From: Anaerolineae bacterium
GTDB taxonomy: Bacteria; Chloroflexota; Anaerolineae; Aggregatilineales; JAFGMM01
Direction: 5' to 3'
Assembly (NCBI GenBank): GCA_016927535.1
Contig: JAFGMM010000071.1
Location: 1 to 36,292 of the forward strand
DNA length: 36,292 bases
Shown here one piece after another: positions 1 to 7,824 of the stretch. The translations under genes and the position numbers were made by a program. The notes beneath the pieces are model-generated. The model worked only from the letters and a program-made list of their open reading frames with translations. It made no database searches and had not been told where the DNA came from. Position 1 is the first letter of the stretch. Every line of letters begins with the position of its first letter.

Positions 1-92
1 GTTTGGGGAGAGGGGGAACAGGCGCACAAACGGTCAAAATTCTTAAGTTGATGTGCATGGGGCGGGTTTGAAACCCGCCCCTACCCCCAGAT
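1..92. repeat. Composite intergenic repeat, left copy, with perfect hairpin
   Basis: A G-rich stretch (GGGGAGAGGGGGAA, about 5-18) is followed by CTTAAGTTGATG at 42-53. Next comes a perfect inverted repeat: GGGGCGGGTTT at 59-69, one central G, and AAACCCGCCCC at 71-81, then TACC. The same order of parts (G-rich run, CTTAAGTTGATG, hairpin, CGCCCCTACC) occurs in opposite orientation at 36181-36260, but with a different hairpin core. There is no coding sequence here. It looks like a REP/MITE-type dispersed element. The left boundary is cut by the window. Confidence 0.7.
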
Positions 93-200
93 GTGGCGGT
101 TTGACAAAATTGTACCCATTACCGAATTATTTCGGCAAAGTCCATGAAGCTCCCTGGGAGCTACGGACCGCCATGTTCGATTCCCCGCTAACTACTAATT

Positions 201-230
201 GCTAATCGCCAACTGCCAACCGCCAACCGC
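201..230. repeat. Degenerate heptamer repeat GTTGGCG/GTTAGCG
   Basis: Read on the minus strand, this stretch is a run of near-identical heptads (GCGGTTGGCGGTTGGCAG, then TTGGCGATTAGC). The same words recur at 17112-17190 between two genes of the nucleoside transporter locus. It directly follows the stop codon of the 797-residue gene on the minus strand. No protein-coding signal is seen in 1-232. Confidence 0.55.
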
Positions 231-232
231 CC

Positions 233-2626
233 CTAGAACTGTATTGAGAAAGATACCCCTTTGGGATCCGCCGGCCCGGTGACGAAAACGGTGCGCGATG
301 CGGCGTCCCAGCTATAGCTTAGCCCATCCGCGCCGGGATCAATATCAATGCCCTTTGGCGCGCGCGGCAAGACGGCGCGCATCGCCATCGTCGTATCGGC
401 GGCCCCGCTGACGGTGCAGTACAGCGCGTCGGCGGTATACCGTTCGGCATCGACGCGCCCGCTCGCCGCGAGCACCCAGGCGTGACCGGGATCGGCGCGG
501 TCGATATCGACGAAGAAATAGCGCATGTCCGGCTCGATCACCGGGTCGGTGCGTACAGCCAGCGCCGCGTCGTACAGATCGACGTACTTGCCGGCCAGCG
601 TCGCCGGCGCGCGCAGGCCCGCCGCAATCACGTAAGGGCCGCGCCGCAGGATCAGCGCATCGCGCGCTTCGGTGGGCTGTACCTGATTGAGACAATCCCA
701 TACTGTGTCGGCCCCTTTGGGATCGTGGGCGAGCGCGGTCAGGCTCTCCGGCGCGATGAGCACACGCCCCGCGCCGGCCGCATGCACGCCCGGCCTGGGA
801 TCGACGCCCAACCCCAGCGCCTCGGTCAGGTGATCCTGTGCGCGCTTGTAGGCAAGCCCGTCCTGGTTCCACCAAGCGCGCGCCGTATCGTAAGAGTCGC
901 CCGCGCCGAACAACACCAGCTTACCGCCGGCCTTCACCCACTTTACCATCACGTCGTGCACCGCCGCCGCCGGCGGCTTCATCCCCTCGTAAGTCAGCAG
1001 GAGCACGTCGACGTCGGCGCTCAAATAGCCGGCGTCGCCGAAGCGCTCGAACTGCACCATCGAGAAGGGCAGGCCGTGGTCGAGCAGCGGCAGCGCCAAG
1101 CCGTAGAGGAAGGACATGTCCGGGTCGCTGGGATTCGGCTCGCCGCGCTGGAACATCATAGTATCGCTGATCGCTATCGCCGCCCGCGTGCCCGGCGCGC
1201 CCACCCATTCGACCTGTCCGGCGGGCCAATCCATATCGGCCAGCGCGTTGAACACGACTTGCAGTTCGGTCGCGTAGGCCGGCGGGATGCGCTCGCGCTC
1301 GTCGGTGGGGTCGCTGTAAAGGCCGGCAAGCGCATTGCGATAGCGCATGTCGGTGTCGTGGTCGAGCGTGGCGTTTAAGTGCTGGAAGAACGCCGACGCC
1401 GCGCCCAGCACGTCGCCGAAGCGCAGGTTCTCGGCCAGCTTCTCCGGCGCGCCGGCAAAGCCCAGCGTCGCAAATTCGCCGCCTTCGGCGATGCGCTCTT
1501 TCATGAACGCCTCGAATGCCGCGAACGCCGCGCGCGTATCGTCGAGCAGTTCGGTCTTGCCCGCGCGTTCGAGCCGCGCTTCGTAGGATTGCAGCAGCGG
1601 CATGAGGGGCTTGTCGCGCAGGTTCTCTTTAGGATAGGCGCCCATAAAGACCCGCGACGGCCACGGCGTCACCTCGAAGCGCGCCGTCTCCGGGAAGAAC
1701 AGCGATGCGGCGACCGTGCATTCCCAGTTGAAGCGGTAGTCAGGCCAGGCAAAATGTGGGTTATCTTCGATGGGGTCGGCGAGCAGCCACAGCCGGAAGC
1801 CGGCGCCGCGCACCATCGCCGCCGCCGAGGCGTACTCGCAGTAGGCAGTCTGGAAAGTACGCTCTTTGCGCTCGCCCCGGTAGATGTTCGGCGTGCGCGC
1901 CGTGCCGGTCCACACCTGCGCGATGATGCCGTCGCATACGTCCATGTTGACGAGATTGGTTTCCGGGCTGACGATGCCCCAGTGCGTGTAGTTTATCAGC
2001 GAGTGAGTGGGCACATAGCACTTGAAATCCGGCGTGCCCTTCTCGGCGGCGTAAGCCTTCAGCGCGCGCATGAGGGTGTCGAGCGCGCGCGTGTACAGGT
2101 ATTGCTTCAGGCGCGCCGCGCGGAAGCGCGCGTCGGGTGAGGAGGCGGGGTCTTGCCAGGGTTCGCCGTAGAAGGCTTCCCATTCCTTCTTAAAGCTGGG
2201 GCTGTAGCCGGCGCGCACCCAGAATTCCGGCTCCTCCAGGTGAATGGCAATCGCGCCGGCATCGACCACGCGGCGCAGCTGCCCGGCCAGGTAGTTGGTG
2301 TACGGCACGGTGGGCACCATGTAGTACACATCGCGCCCCTGCCCGATGCCGTGCTCTAACGGGAACGGGCCGGCGGCCATTTGCGCGTCGTCGTGGTGGT
2401 CGATGCCGTCCCATTCGCCGCGCACGTAGTCTTGATACTCGCCCCAGGCGACGCCGGTCATCACGTGCGGGCGGTAGCCGGCGGCGGTCCAGGCGGCGAG
2501 GCGTTCTTCAAAGGTCTTGGTGAGGCCGTAGACCATCGCCACGTCGGTCTTGATATCGACCTGTGGCCGGAACGGCCCGGCGTCTTGAAAAGACGTATTT
2601 TCGGCGGAAGCATTGCGTGGACGCAT
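233..2626 (-). CDS. GH42-like TIM-barrel protein with glutamine-amidotransferase-like domain
   Basis: A 797-residue protein with no signal peptide, so it probably acts in the cytoplasm. The N-terminal half looks like a (beta/alpha)8 glycosidase fold, with HLEEPEFW at residues 129-136 where a catalytic or substrate-contacting acid could lie. Residues about 470-590 (GTRAAIAISDT, then VDVLLLTYEGMKPP and GGKLVLFGAGDS) resemble the class-I amidotransferase-like trimerisation domain that follows the barrel in GH42 beta-galactosidases. The start ATG follows AGGAGG at a good distance. It lies 29 bp behind two CUT1 permeases and a binding protein, so it most likely processes the imported sugar. I do not recognise a characterised homologue. 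Glycosidase activity is inferred, and the catalytic pair is not proven by sight. Confidence 0.6.
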   Translation of the reverse strand: MRPRNASAENTSFQDAGPFRPQVDIKTDVAMVYGLTKTFEERLAAWTAAGYRPHVMTGVAWGEYQDYVRGEWDGIDHHDDAQMAAGPFPLEHGIGQGRDVYYMVPTVPYTNYLAGQLRRVVDAGAIAIHLEEPEFWVRAGYSPSFKKEWEAFYGEPWQDPASSPDARFRAARLKQYLYTRALDTLMRALKAYAAEKGTPDFKCYVPTHSLINYTHWGIVSPETNLVNMDVCDGIIAQVWTGTARTPNIYRGERKERTFQTAYCEYASAAAMVRGAGFRLWLLADPIEDNPHFAWPDYRFNWECTVAASLFFPETARFEVTPWPSRVFMGAYPKENLRDKPLMPLLQSYEARLERAGKTELLDDTRAAFAAFEAFMKERIAEGGEFATLGFAGAPEKLAENLRFGDVLGAASAFFQHLNATLDHDTDMRYRNALAGLYSDPTDERERIPPAYATELQVVFNALADMDWPAGQVEWVGAPGTRAAIAISDTMMFQRGEPNPSDPDMSFLYGLALPLLDHGLPFSMVQFERFGDAGYLSADVDVLLLTYEGMKPPAAAVHDVMVKWVKAGGKLVLFGAGDSYDTARAWWNQDGLAYKRAQDHLTEALGLGVDPRPGVHAAGAGRVLIAPESLTALAHDPKGADTVWDCLNQVQPTEARDALILRRGPYVIAAGLRAPATLAGKYVDLYDAALAVRTDPVIEPDMRYFFVDIDRADPGHAWVLAASGRVDAERYTADALYCTVSGAADTTMAMRAVLPRAPKGIDIDPGADGLSYSWDAASRTVFVTGPADPKGVSFSIQF

Positions 2627-2655
2627 GGGTTTTTGTCCTCCTGTTGTTGCCCCTT

Positions 2656-3492
2656 TTAGAGCTTCAATGCGCCGCTGCTGAGACCCTGGACGAAGTAGCG
2701 CATCGTAAAGACGAACAGAATCGCCATCGGGATCGCCGAGAGCGTGTAGCCGGCCATCACCGCGCCGTAAGGAATCTGCGCGTACTCGGTCGGCAGGAAG
2801 GCCAGGCCGATGGGGATGGTGCGCGCCGATTCGTTCATGCTGATGGTGACCAGCGGCCAGATGTAGTCGTTCCAGGTGCCGAGGATGTTTTGCACGGCGA
2901 TGACCATAATCATCGGGATGGAGAGCGGGACGGCGATGCGGGACAAAATCGTGAGTTCGTTCGCGCCGTCCACGCGCGCCGCCTCCATCAGTTCTTCGGG
3001 CAGGCTGGCGAAGAAGATCCGCATCATGAAGATGCCGCCGACCTGCGACCCGGCGATGTACGGGAAGATCAGCGCGTTGTGGTTACCGAGCAGGCTCAGG
3101 TCGCGGGCGATGATGAACTGCGGCACAAAGGTCAGGATGCCGGGCACCATCATCAGCGAGACGACGGCGTAGAACAGGATGTTTTTACCGGGGAATTTGA
3201 AGCGCGCAAAGGCATAGCCGCCCAACACCGACAGCGCCACCTGCCCGATGACCGTGACGCCGCTGACCTTGATCGAGTTTCCGATGTAAGGAAGAACCGC
3301 GTTGAAGGCGCGTGTATAGTTTTCGACTTGGAAATCGCGCGGGAGGCCGAAGAAGTTAATGCTCAGTTCGGCGTTGGTCTTGCCGGTGGTGAGCAGCATA
3401 AAGACAATCGGGTAGAACATGCCTCCCAGGAAAGCAACCAGAACAACGTAACGCATGATCTCGGCGCGCAGCGCGCCGCGCTGGTGTCGCAT
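2656..3492 (-). CDS. CUT1 sugar ABC transporter permease (MalG/UgpE type)
   Basis: A 278-residue inner-membrane protein with about six hydrophobic segments. It has the EAA loop that docks the ATPase: EAARVDGANELTILSRIAVP near the middle of the cytoplasmic loop, with the invariant G of the family. It ends in FVQGLSSGALKL, like other MalG/UgpE proteins (their usual length is 270-300). The ATG is preceded by GGAG. It is 15 bp downstream of its partner permease and is followed by the GH42-like gene. No ATPase gene lies in this locus, so a shared MsmX/UgpC-like ATPase from elsewhere is expected. Confidence 0.93.
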   Translation of the reverse strand: MRHQRGALRAEIMRYVVLVAFLGGMFYPIVFMLLTTGKTNAELSINFFGLPRDFQVENYTRAFNAVLPYIGNSIKVSGVTVIGQVALSVLGGYAFARFKFPGKNILFYAVVSLMMVPGILTFVPQFIIARDLSLLGNHNALIFPYIAGSQVGGIFMMRIFFASLPEELMEAARVDGANELTILSRIAVPLSIPMIMVIAVQNILGTWNDYIWPLVTISMNESARTIPIGLAFLPTEYAQIPYGAVMAGYTLSAIPMAILFVFTMRYFVQGLSSGALKL

Positions 3493-3507
3493 TGCATATT
3501 CTCCCTG

Positions 3508-4632
3508 CTAGGCCTCGAACTCGACTTCGGAGCGCAGCATGCGCTGGCTGGTGATGGTGAAGGCGATCAAGATAATGAACAAGATGACGCCAATCGCCGA
3601 CGCATAGCCGTACTTGTTAAATCCGAACGCATTGCGATAGAGCCACAACCCCGGCACCATGCTGGCGTTGGCCGGGCCGCCTGACGTCATAATCAGGATG
3701 TGCCCGTAGCCCTGCACGGCGCCGATCAAAGCGAAGACCAGCACCAGGCGCAGCGGCCCGCGCAGCAGCGGCAGCTCCAGACTCCAGAAGATCGTCCAGC
3801 CGCGCGCGCCGTCCATCTTGGCCGCATCGTAAAGCTCGCCGGGGATGGCGAGCAGGCCGGCCAACAGGATGAGCGTGTTTGCGCCGTTCACCCACGGGAA
3901 GCCGGTAAAGATGATCGCGGGCACCACCGTGTTGACGTCGCCTAACCATGTATGCATCAAGCTGGGGTCGATCAGGCCGAGAATCTGGTTGACAAGGCCG
4001 GCCTCGCGCCCGCCGACGGGCATGGCGTAGAAGTCACGCCACAGCAGGATCCCGACCACGCCGGGCACCACCGCCGGCAGGATCAACAGGATACGGAAGA
4101 TATAGCGCCACCGCTCGCTCCACAGGTGATAAAGCATGTTTGCCAGCAGCAGCGGGATGAGGGTCGCCTTCATCACGTCGGTCACGACAAAGATAATCAT
4201 GTTGACGAAGGAATTGAGGAAAACCGGGTCCTTGGCGACGAGGTGAATCTGGTGATCCCCGATCATGAAACTGCTCATCGACTGGTAGCCCTCGTAGCGC
4301 TCACGGTCGGCGCGCATGAACTGGCGGACGCTTTCGTACACCAGGTTGCCGTCTTCGTCGCGCAGCAGTTCGCCGGTCGCCGCATCGATCTGCGGGTCGA
4401 TGGTGACCACCTGGACGCTGAGCAAGGTGCTAAAATTCTCCAGCCCGATAAACTCTTCGACGTTCACGCCGTTCCAGTTGAAAAGCGAGCGGTAAAGCGC
4501 GTTGAAAAAAGGATAGTACGCGAAGACAAAAAGCAGAGCGAAGGTTGGGACCAGCATCACATAGACGAGCTTGGCATCCCAGATGCGCCGCAAAAGCGTT
4601 TTGCGGTGTACGGTCGGAGATAAAGTAGCCAC
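3508..4632 (-). CDS. CUT1 sugar ABC transporter permease (MalF/UgpA type) with enlarged periplasmic loop
   Basis: An inner-membrane permease with the EAA loop DAAKMDGARGWTIFWSLELP and the family signature QGYGHILIMTSGGP. I place the start at the GTG at 4632 because GGGAGG lies 7 bp before it. An in-frame ATG at 4647 has no ribosome site. The protein is 374 residues, longer than the usual 290-310. The extra length is a hydrophilic insert of about 60 residues after the first membrane helix (from VTIDPQIDAATGE to GDHQIHLVAKD). This sits where E. coli MalF has its large P2 loop that touches the binding protein. It forms the channel with the permease at 2656-3492. Confidence 0.92.
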   Translation of the reverse strand: MATLSPTVHRKTLLRRIWDAKLVYVMLVPTFALLFVFAYYPFFNALYRSLFNWNGVNVEEFIGLENFSTLLSVQVVTIDPQIDAATGELLRDEDGNLVYESVRQFMRADRERYEGYQSMSSFMIGDHQIHLVAKDPVFLNSFVNMIIFVVTDVMKATLIPLLLANMLYHLWSERWRYIFRILLILPAVVPGVVGILLWRDFYAMPVGGREAGLVNQILGLIDPSLMHTWLGDVNTVVPAIIFTGFPWVNGANTLILLAGLLAIPGELYDAAKMDGARGWTIFWSLELPLLRGPLRLVLVFALIGAVQGYGHILIMTSGGPANASMVPGLWLYRNAFGFNKYGYASAIGVILFIILIAFTITSQRMLRSEVEFEA

Positions 4633-4655
4633 GCATATGCCTCCCATCTAAAAAG

Positions 4656-4684
4656 GTGGGATAGGGGGCTGGCCCCTATCCCAC
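4656..4684 (-). terminator. Intra-operon terminator or attenuator hairpin
   Basis: A perfect 12-bp stem (GTGGGATAGGGG at 4656-4667, CCCCTATCCCAC at 4673-4684) has a 5-nt loop. Reading on the minus strand it is followed by CTTTTTAG. It lies between the binding-protein gene and the permease genes. The likely role is partial termination, or protection of the upstream mRNA end, so that binding protein outnumbers permease. Confidence 0.8.
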
Positions 4685-4702
4685 ACGGTCAGACGACGAA
4701 AC

Positions 4703-6211
4703 TCACGGGAGGTTTTCGTCGAGGAACTGTTGGTCGATGTCTTCTTCGTAGGTTTCGAGCGCGCGCTGGAGACCACCCTCCAGGCTGAAGCTCCACTCTT
4801 CGAGCACGGCGTCGGTGTCGATCATCCCGCCGAGGTACTGCTGGCCGAAGAAGTTGAGGAACTCATCCCAGCCCTGCGTGTCGCCCTGGCCGTTGGTCAG
4901 GAACAAGCCCATCTCGGCGTTGTCGATGCGCGGGTACAGCGCTTCGGTACCGGGGCGCATCGGCACACCCACGACGGCGGGCGGGTCGTAGCTCCAGGGA
5001 TACTCAGCGCCGGTCTCCTCGTCCACGCGGTTGAGCGAGAACAGCTTGCTCGCCTCTTCGGTGGAGGTCATGAATTGCAGGAAGTCGATGGCGATGGCCT
5101 CTTTGGCCGGGTCGAGGTTCGCCGGGACGATGAAGCCGTTGCGCAGGTTCATGTTCTGGTTCATGACGCCCATGCTGAACATCTCGCCGTTGTCGGCGGT
5201 GGGGGAGGGATAGGCGAAGATATTCCACTCGAACTGCTGCTCTTCGGGCAGGTTGTTGATCTCGTTGACCAGGGTGGAGATGAACCAGGTGCCGTTCATG
5301 AAGATTTTGCTCTGCCCGGTCCAGAAGGCCTGGTAGACCTCGCTGCCGTCGGCGGCGAGCGCGGCCTGGCGGTCGATGCAGTTCTCGGCCCACTCGTTCA
5401 TCATTTCGGCTATCACGCGGTACTCCGGCGCGGCGAGCGGGTCGATGATGCCCTTGTTGAAAGCAACCCACGCCTCATCAACCGTGATGCTCTCGCCCAG
5501 GGTGCTGGTCGGGTCTTCCACGTCGAAGGCCCAGCCCTCGGCGGTGCGCAGGTTGACCGCTTCGACCTCCGAGCGCATGGCAAAGTTGCCCAGCATGCCC
5601 AGCGGCCAGAACCACTGCGCATCGTTGGGCTTGAGCGCCACGTACATCGGCAGCGCGCCGGCGTCCTTGATCGCCTTGCAGGTGGTCATGAACTCGTCCC
5701 AGTTGGTGGGGGCGGTGATGCCGTTGTTATCAAAGAAGGTCTTGTTGTAGAACATGCCCACGCCGTAAAGCGACCAGGGCACCACGTTGATGTGGCCGCC
5801 GGGGTCGCGGGTGAAATCGAGAAAGGGCTGGACGAAGGCATCGCCCCAGGGCGTGTCGTCCTCGTTGTAGGGGTTCGGCGCGGCAAAGACGTCGTCCATC
5901 TGCTTGATTAACTCAAGCGAGGCGAAGTTGTTCCACCACGGCTCGGCGTGCATGATCTCCGGCGCGGTCCCGCCGACTAGGTTGGTGCGATAGAAATCTT
6001 GCAGGCCGTCGTAAGGCACGGTCGAGACGGTGATGGTCACGCCGGGGTGCAGCGCCATATAATCGGCGGCGGCGGTCTCGAAGGGGGTCACCCATTCGCC
6101 CATGAAAGTGACGAAAGTGATTTCGCCGGCCAGGTCTTCCTGGGCGGTCGCCGGCACCAGCGGCAAAGCAACCGCCAACGCCAGCAAAAGAACCAACATT
6201 CGCTTAAACAT
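4703..6211 (-). CDS. Extracellular sugar-binding protein, family 1, of the left ABC transporter
   Basis: A 502-residue exported protein. The Sec signal peptide has MFKRM as its positive end, a hydrophobic core to about residue 20, and the cleavage motif ATA before Gln24. There is no lipobox Cys, so it is not an obvious lipoprotein. The mature part begins GEITFVTFMGEWV and continues with typical family-1 features such as APEIMHAEPWW and NGTWFI. It captures a carbohydrate outside the membrane and delivers it to the two permeases downstream. AAGGAG precedes the ATG. It is somewhat longer than the common 420-450 residues. The ligand cannot be read from sequence. Confidence 0.92.
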   Translation of the reverse strand: MFKRMLVLLLALAVALPLVPATAQEDLAGEITFVTFMGEWVTPFETAAADYMALHPGVTITVSTVPYDGLQDFYRTNLVGGTAPEIMHAEPWWNNFASLELIKQMDDVFAAPNPYNEDDTPWGDAFVQPFLDFTRDPGGHINVVPWSLYGVGMFYNKTFFDNNGITAPTNWDEFMTTCKAIKDAGALPMYVALKPNDAQWFWPLGMLGNFAMRSEVEAVNLRTAEGWAFDVEDPTSTLGESITVDEAWVAFNKGIIDPLAAPEYRVIAEMMNEWAENCIDRQAALAADGSEVYQAFWTGQSKIFMNGTWFISTLVNEINNLPEEQQFEWNIFAYPSPTADNGEMFSMGVMNQNMNLRNGFIVPANLDPAKEAIAIDFLQFMTSTEEASKLFSLNRVDEETGAEYPWSYDPPAVVGVPMRPGTEALYPRIDNAEMGLFLTNGQGDTQGWDEFLNFFGQQYLGGMIDTDAVLEEWSFSLEGGLQRALETYEEDIDQQFLDENLP

Positions 6212-6283
6212 TGAATTTTCTCCTTACCTGTGTCAAGCAAGCTAAAAATGAGTTGGGTCGTGAGAAAGGAAAATAGTTTGCGA

Positions 6284-7345
6284 TTACACCTCCTTGAGCC
6301 AGGCCCCACATGAACGTCGAACGATCAAATGAACGGGCAAAACTTCGTGTTGGGGGGGACGGTGCGGGTTGCGGAGTTGTGATAGCAGCAGCTCGCAGGC
6401 GCGCTGCCCGACCTTGTAGCCCGACTGGGCGATGGTCGTGAGCGGGACACTGAGATGGACAGCTTCTTTCCGGTCGTCGAAACCGACCACGGCCAGGTCT
6501 TCCGGCACGCGCAGGCCGAGCTTTTCGGCGACGCTCAGGATGTAGATCGCGTCGAGGTCGTTCGACGCGAAAACCGCGGTCGGGCGGTCGGGGGCCAGGA
6601 AGTACTGATCCAGCGCCGCCTCGCGGGTAGTCAACCACTTTTCGTCGTAGTCGATATGGTGCTCGGTCAGCGCTTGGCGATATCCTCGGAAGCGGTCGCG
6701 CACCGAGGTTGTTTTTAGAGAAGCCGAAGCAATGAAGCCGATGCGCCGGTGACCGATGGCGATGAGGTGCCGGGTCGCCTGGTAGCCGCCATCGACATTA
6801 TCGACGACCACCACGTCGGCGGCCAGGTGGGGAAAATAACGGTCTACCAGCACCAGCGGGATGCTATCGACGACCAGGGTTTCGATAGTGTCGTCGTGCG
6901 TCATGCTGCTGATCGGGAACACGACAAAGCCGGCCACGCCCTGTTCGCGCATACGCTGCACATCGATAGCCTCTTGTGCCAGGTTCTCTTGGGTCTGCGC
7001 AAAAAGCACATGACAGCCGTGCTGCTTGGCCGTCTGTTCGACCCCGCCCAGGATATCCACCGCAAAAACATCCTCGGTAGAAGGCAAAATAGCTCCAATA
7101 ATCGACACCTTATCGCGTTCGAGCACAAAGGTCCCTTTGCCGGCCACGCGCTCGATCAAGCCCTCGCTGACCAGCGCATTCATCGCTTCCCGGACCGTCC
7201 CGCGACTGATGCGGTATTGGCGCGCCAAGTCGCGCTCGGAGGGTAAGGCGCTGCCCGGCGCGAGTTGGCCGCCGTGAATAAGCTCACGAAAATGACTCGT
7301 GATCTGGATATGGATAGGGATCGCGCTATGAGAATCGATCTTCAC
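6284..7345 (-). CDS. GntR-family repressor with LacI-type ligand domain
   Basis: About 353 residues from the GTG at 7345. Residues 1-75 are a GntR winged helix (IPIHIQITSHF, then SRGTVREAMNALVSEGLIER). Residues from about 80 are a periplasmic-binding-protein-like LacI domain (VSIIGAILPSTED ... HRRIGFIASAS ... FASNDLDAI ... LAVVGFDDR). This architecture is like AraR of Bacillus and normally senses a sugar. An in-frame ATG at 7444 lies upstream of the consensus promoter at 7394-7423, so it cannot be used from that promoter. That is why I prefer the GTG, although its ribosome site is weak. It is 72 bp upstream of the binding-protein gene and probably co-transcribed with the transporter it controls. 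Confidence 0.88.
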   Translation of the reverse strand: MKIDSHSAIPIHIQITSHFRELIHGGQLAPGSALPSERDLARQYRISRGTVREAMNALVSEGLIERVAGKGTFVLERDKVSIIGAILPSTEDVFAVDILGGVEQTAKQHGCHVLFAQTQENLAQEAIDVQRMREQGVAGFVVFPISSMTHDDTIETLVVDSIPLVLVDRYFPHLAADVVVVDNVDGGYQATRHLIAIGHRRIGFIASASLKTTSVRDRFRGYRQALTEHHIDYDEKWLTTREAALDQYFLAPDRPTAVFASNDLDAIYILSVAEKLGLRVPEDLAVVGFDDRKEAVHLSVPLTTIAQSGYKVGQRACELLLSQLRNPHRPPQHEVLPVHLIVRRSCGAWLKEV

Positions 7346-7371
7346 TTTAGAGAATCCGACTTGGCATGAGA

Positions 7372-7393
7372 TGGTATAGACCACTATAGACCA
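7372..7393. promoter_or_regulatory. Operator-like palindrome/direct repeat for a GntR-type regulator
   Basis: TGGTATAGACCA at 7372-7383 is followed by a second TATAGACCA at 7385-7393, 10 bp apart, so two half-overlapping sites face the same side of the helix. The TGGT-N4-ACCA form resembles the sites known for the NagR/DasR (HutC-type) branch of GntR proteins. It lies directly downstream of the -10 box and upstream of the regulator gene, which fits autorepression. Confidence 0.65.
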
Positions 7394-7423
7394 ATTATAA
7401 TTTAGAGTCAGAGTATGTGTCAA
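7394..7423 (-). promoter_or_regulatory. Consensus sigma-70 promoter of the left sugar locus
   Basis: On the minus strand a perfect TTGACA (7418-7423) and a perfect TATAAT (7394-7399) are separated by 18 bp. The expected transcription start falls inside the operator-like sequence at 7372-7393. It drives the regulator gene and probably the whole locus down to 233. Confidence 0.8.
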
Positions 7424-7444
7424 TATCTTACCGGGAGAATTCAC

Positions 7445-7824
7445 CCCTAGTATAAGACTCCTCTGACAATCTCAAGTGAAGCCCGGTTTCCAGAAACTCG
7501 GCGATGCCTATTTTGAGTCGTCCTATCTCCAGTCTTGCGTTCCTACTAATCAGAATGGTCTCATCTCTGAAAATGCGCGCGAGATGGCTCTCCCGGAATT
7601 CGCGGGGCAAACGAAATTCGCCGCCGGATCTTGGGCGTCCCGGCGGGACGCCCGAAAACCCCGCGAATTCGCCAAGAACCCGCGAGATGTGCCCGGCAGA
7701 CCCAAGCCGGGAAAAGGGATATGGTGAAATCCTAGATCGTCTGAAAGCGGGCAAACTCGTAGATGTAATCGACGGCCCTATCTGCAATGACAGCTATCTA
7801 TGGTAGTTGATCGACGACAACAGA
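7445..7824. other. Intergenic region without a convincing gene
   Basis: This stretch of about 380 bp between the regulator promoter and the nadB stop holds one nested palindromic element (7596-7670, listed separately). Short open frames exist on both strands, but they run through the repeat, have no good ribosome site and differ in style from real genes nearby. The tail 7728-7806 on the plus strand reads like protein (LDRLKAGKLVDVIDG) and could be the remnant of a decayed gene. I cannot name it. Confidence 0.4.
7596..7670. repeat. Nested palindromic repeat (12-bp outer arms, 21-bp inner hairpin)
   Basis: The outer arms GAATTCGCGGGG (7596-7607) and CCCCGCGAATTC (7659-7670) are a perfect inverted repeat. 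Inside lies GGGCGTCCCG (7633-7642), one C/G centre, and CGGGACGCCC (7644-7653). The right half, read on the minus strand, matches 36130-36165 in its flank (GAATTCGCGGGGTTT), but the hairpin core there is different. The inner hairpin itself is identical to the one at 36190-36210. Confidence 0.75.

Noticed and set aside
482-1378. Long plus-strand open frame opposite the GH42-like gene
   Set aside because: It is antisense to a well-supported gene, rich in Arg/His/Ala as expected for a GC-rich shadow frame, and has no ribosome site or recognisable motif.
7596-7670. Nested palindrome considered as a terminator for the nadB transcript or as a CRISPR-like repeat
   Set aside because: There is no T run, it is about 150 bp beyond the nadB stop, and it occurs as single dispersed copies without regular spacers.
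7504-7806. 100-residue plus-strand open frame in the gap before nadB
   Set aside because: Most of it is the translated palindromic element. Only the last 25 residues look protein-like, too little to call a gene.
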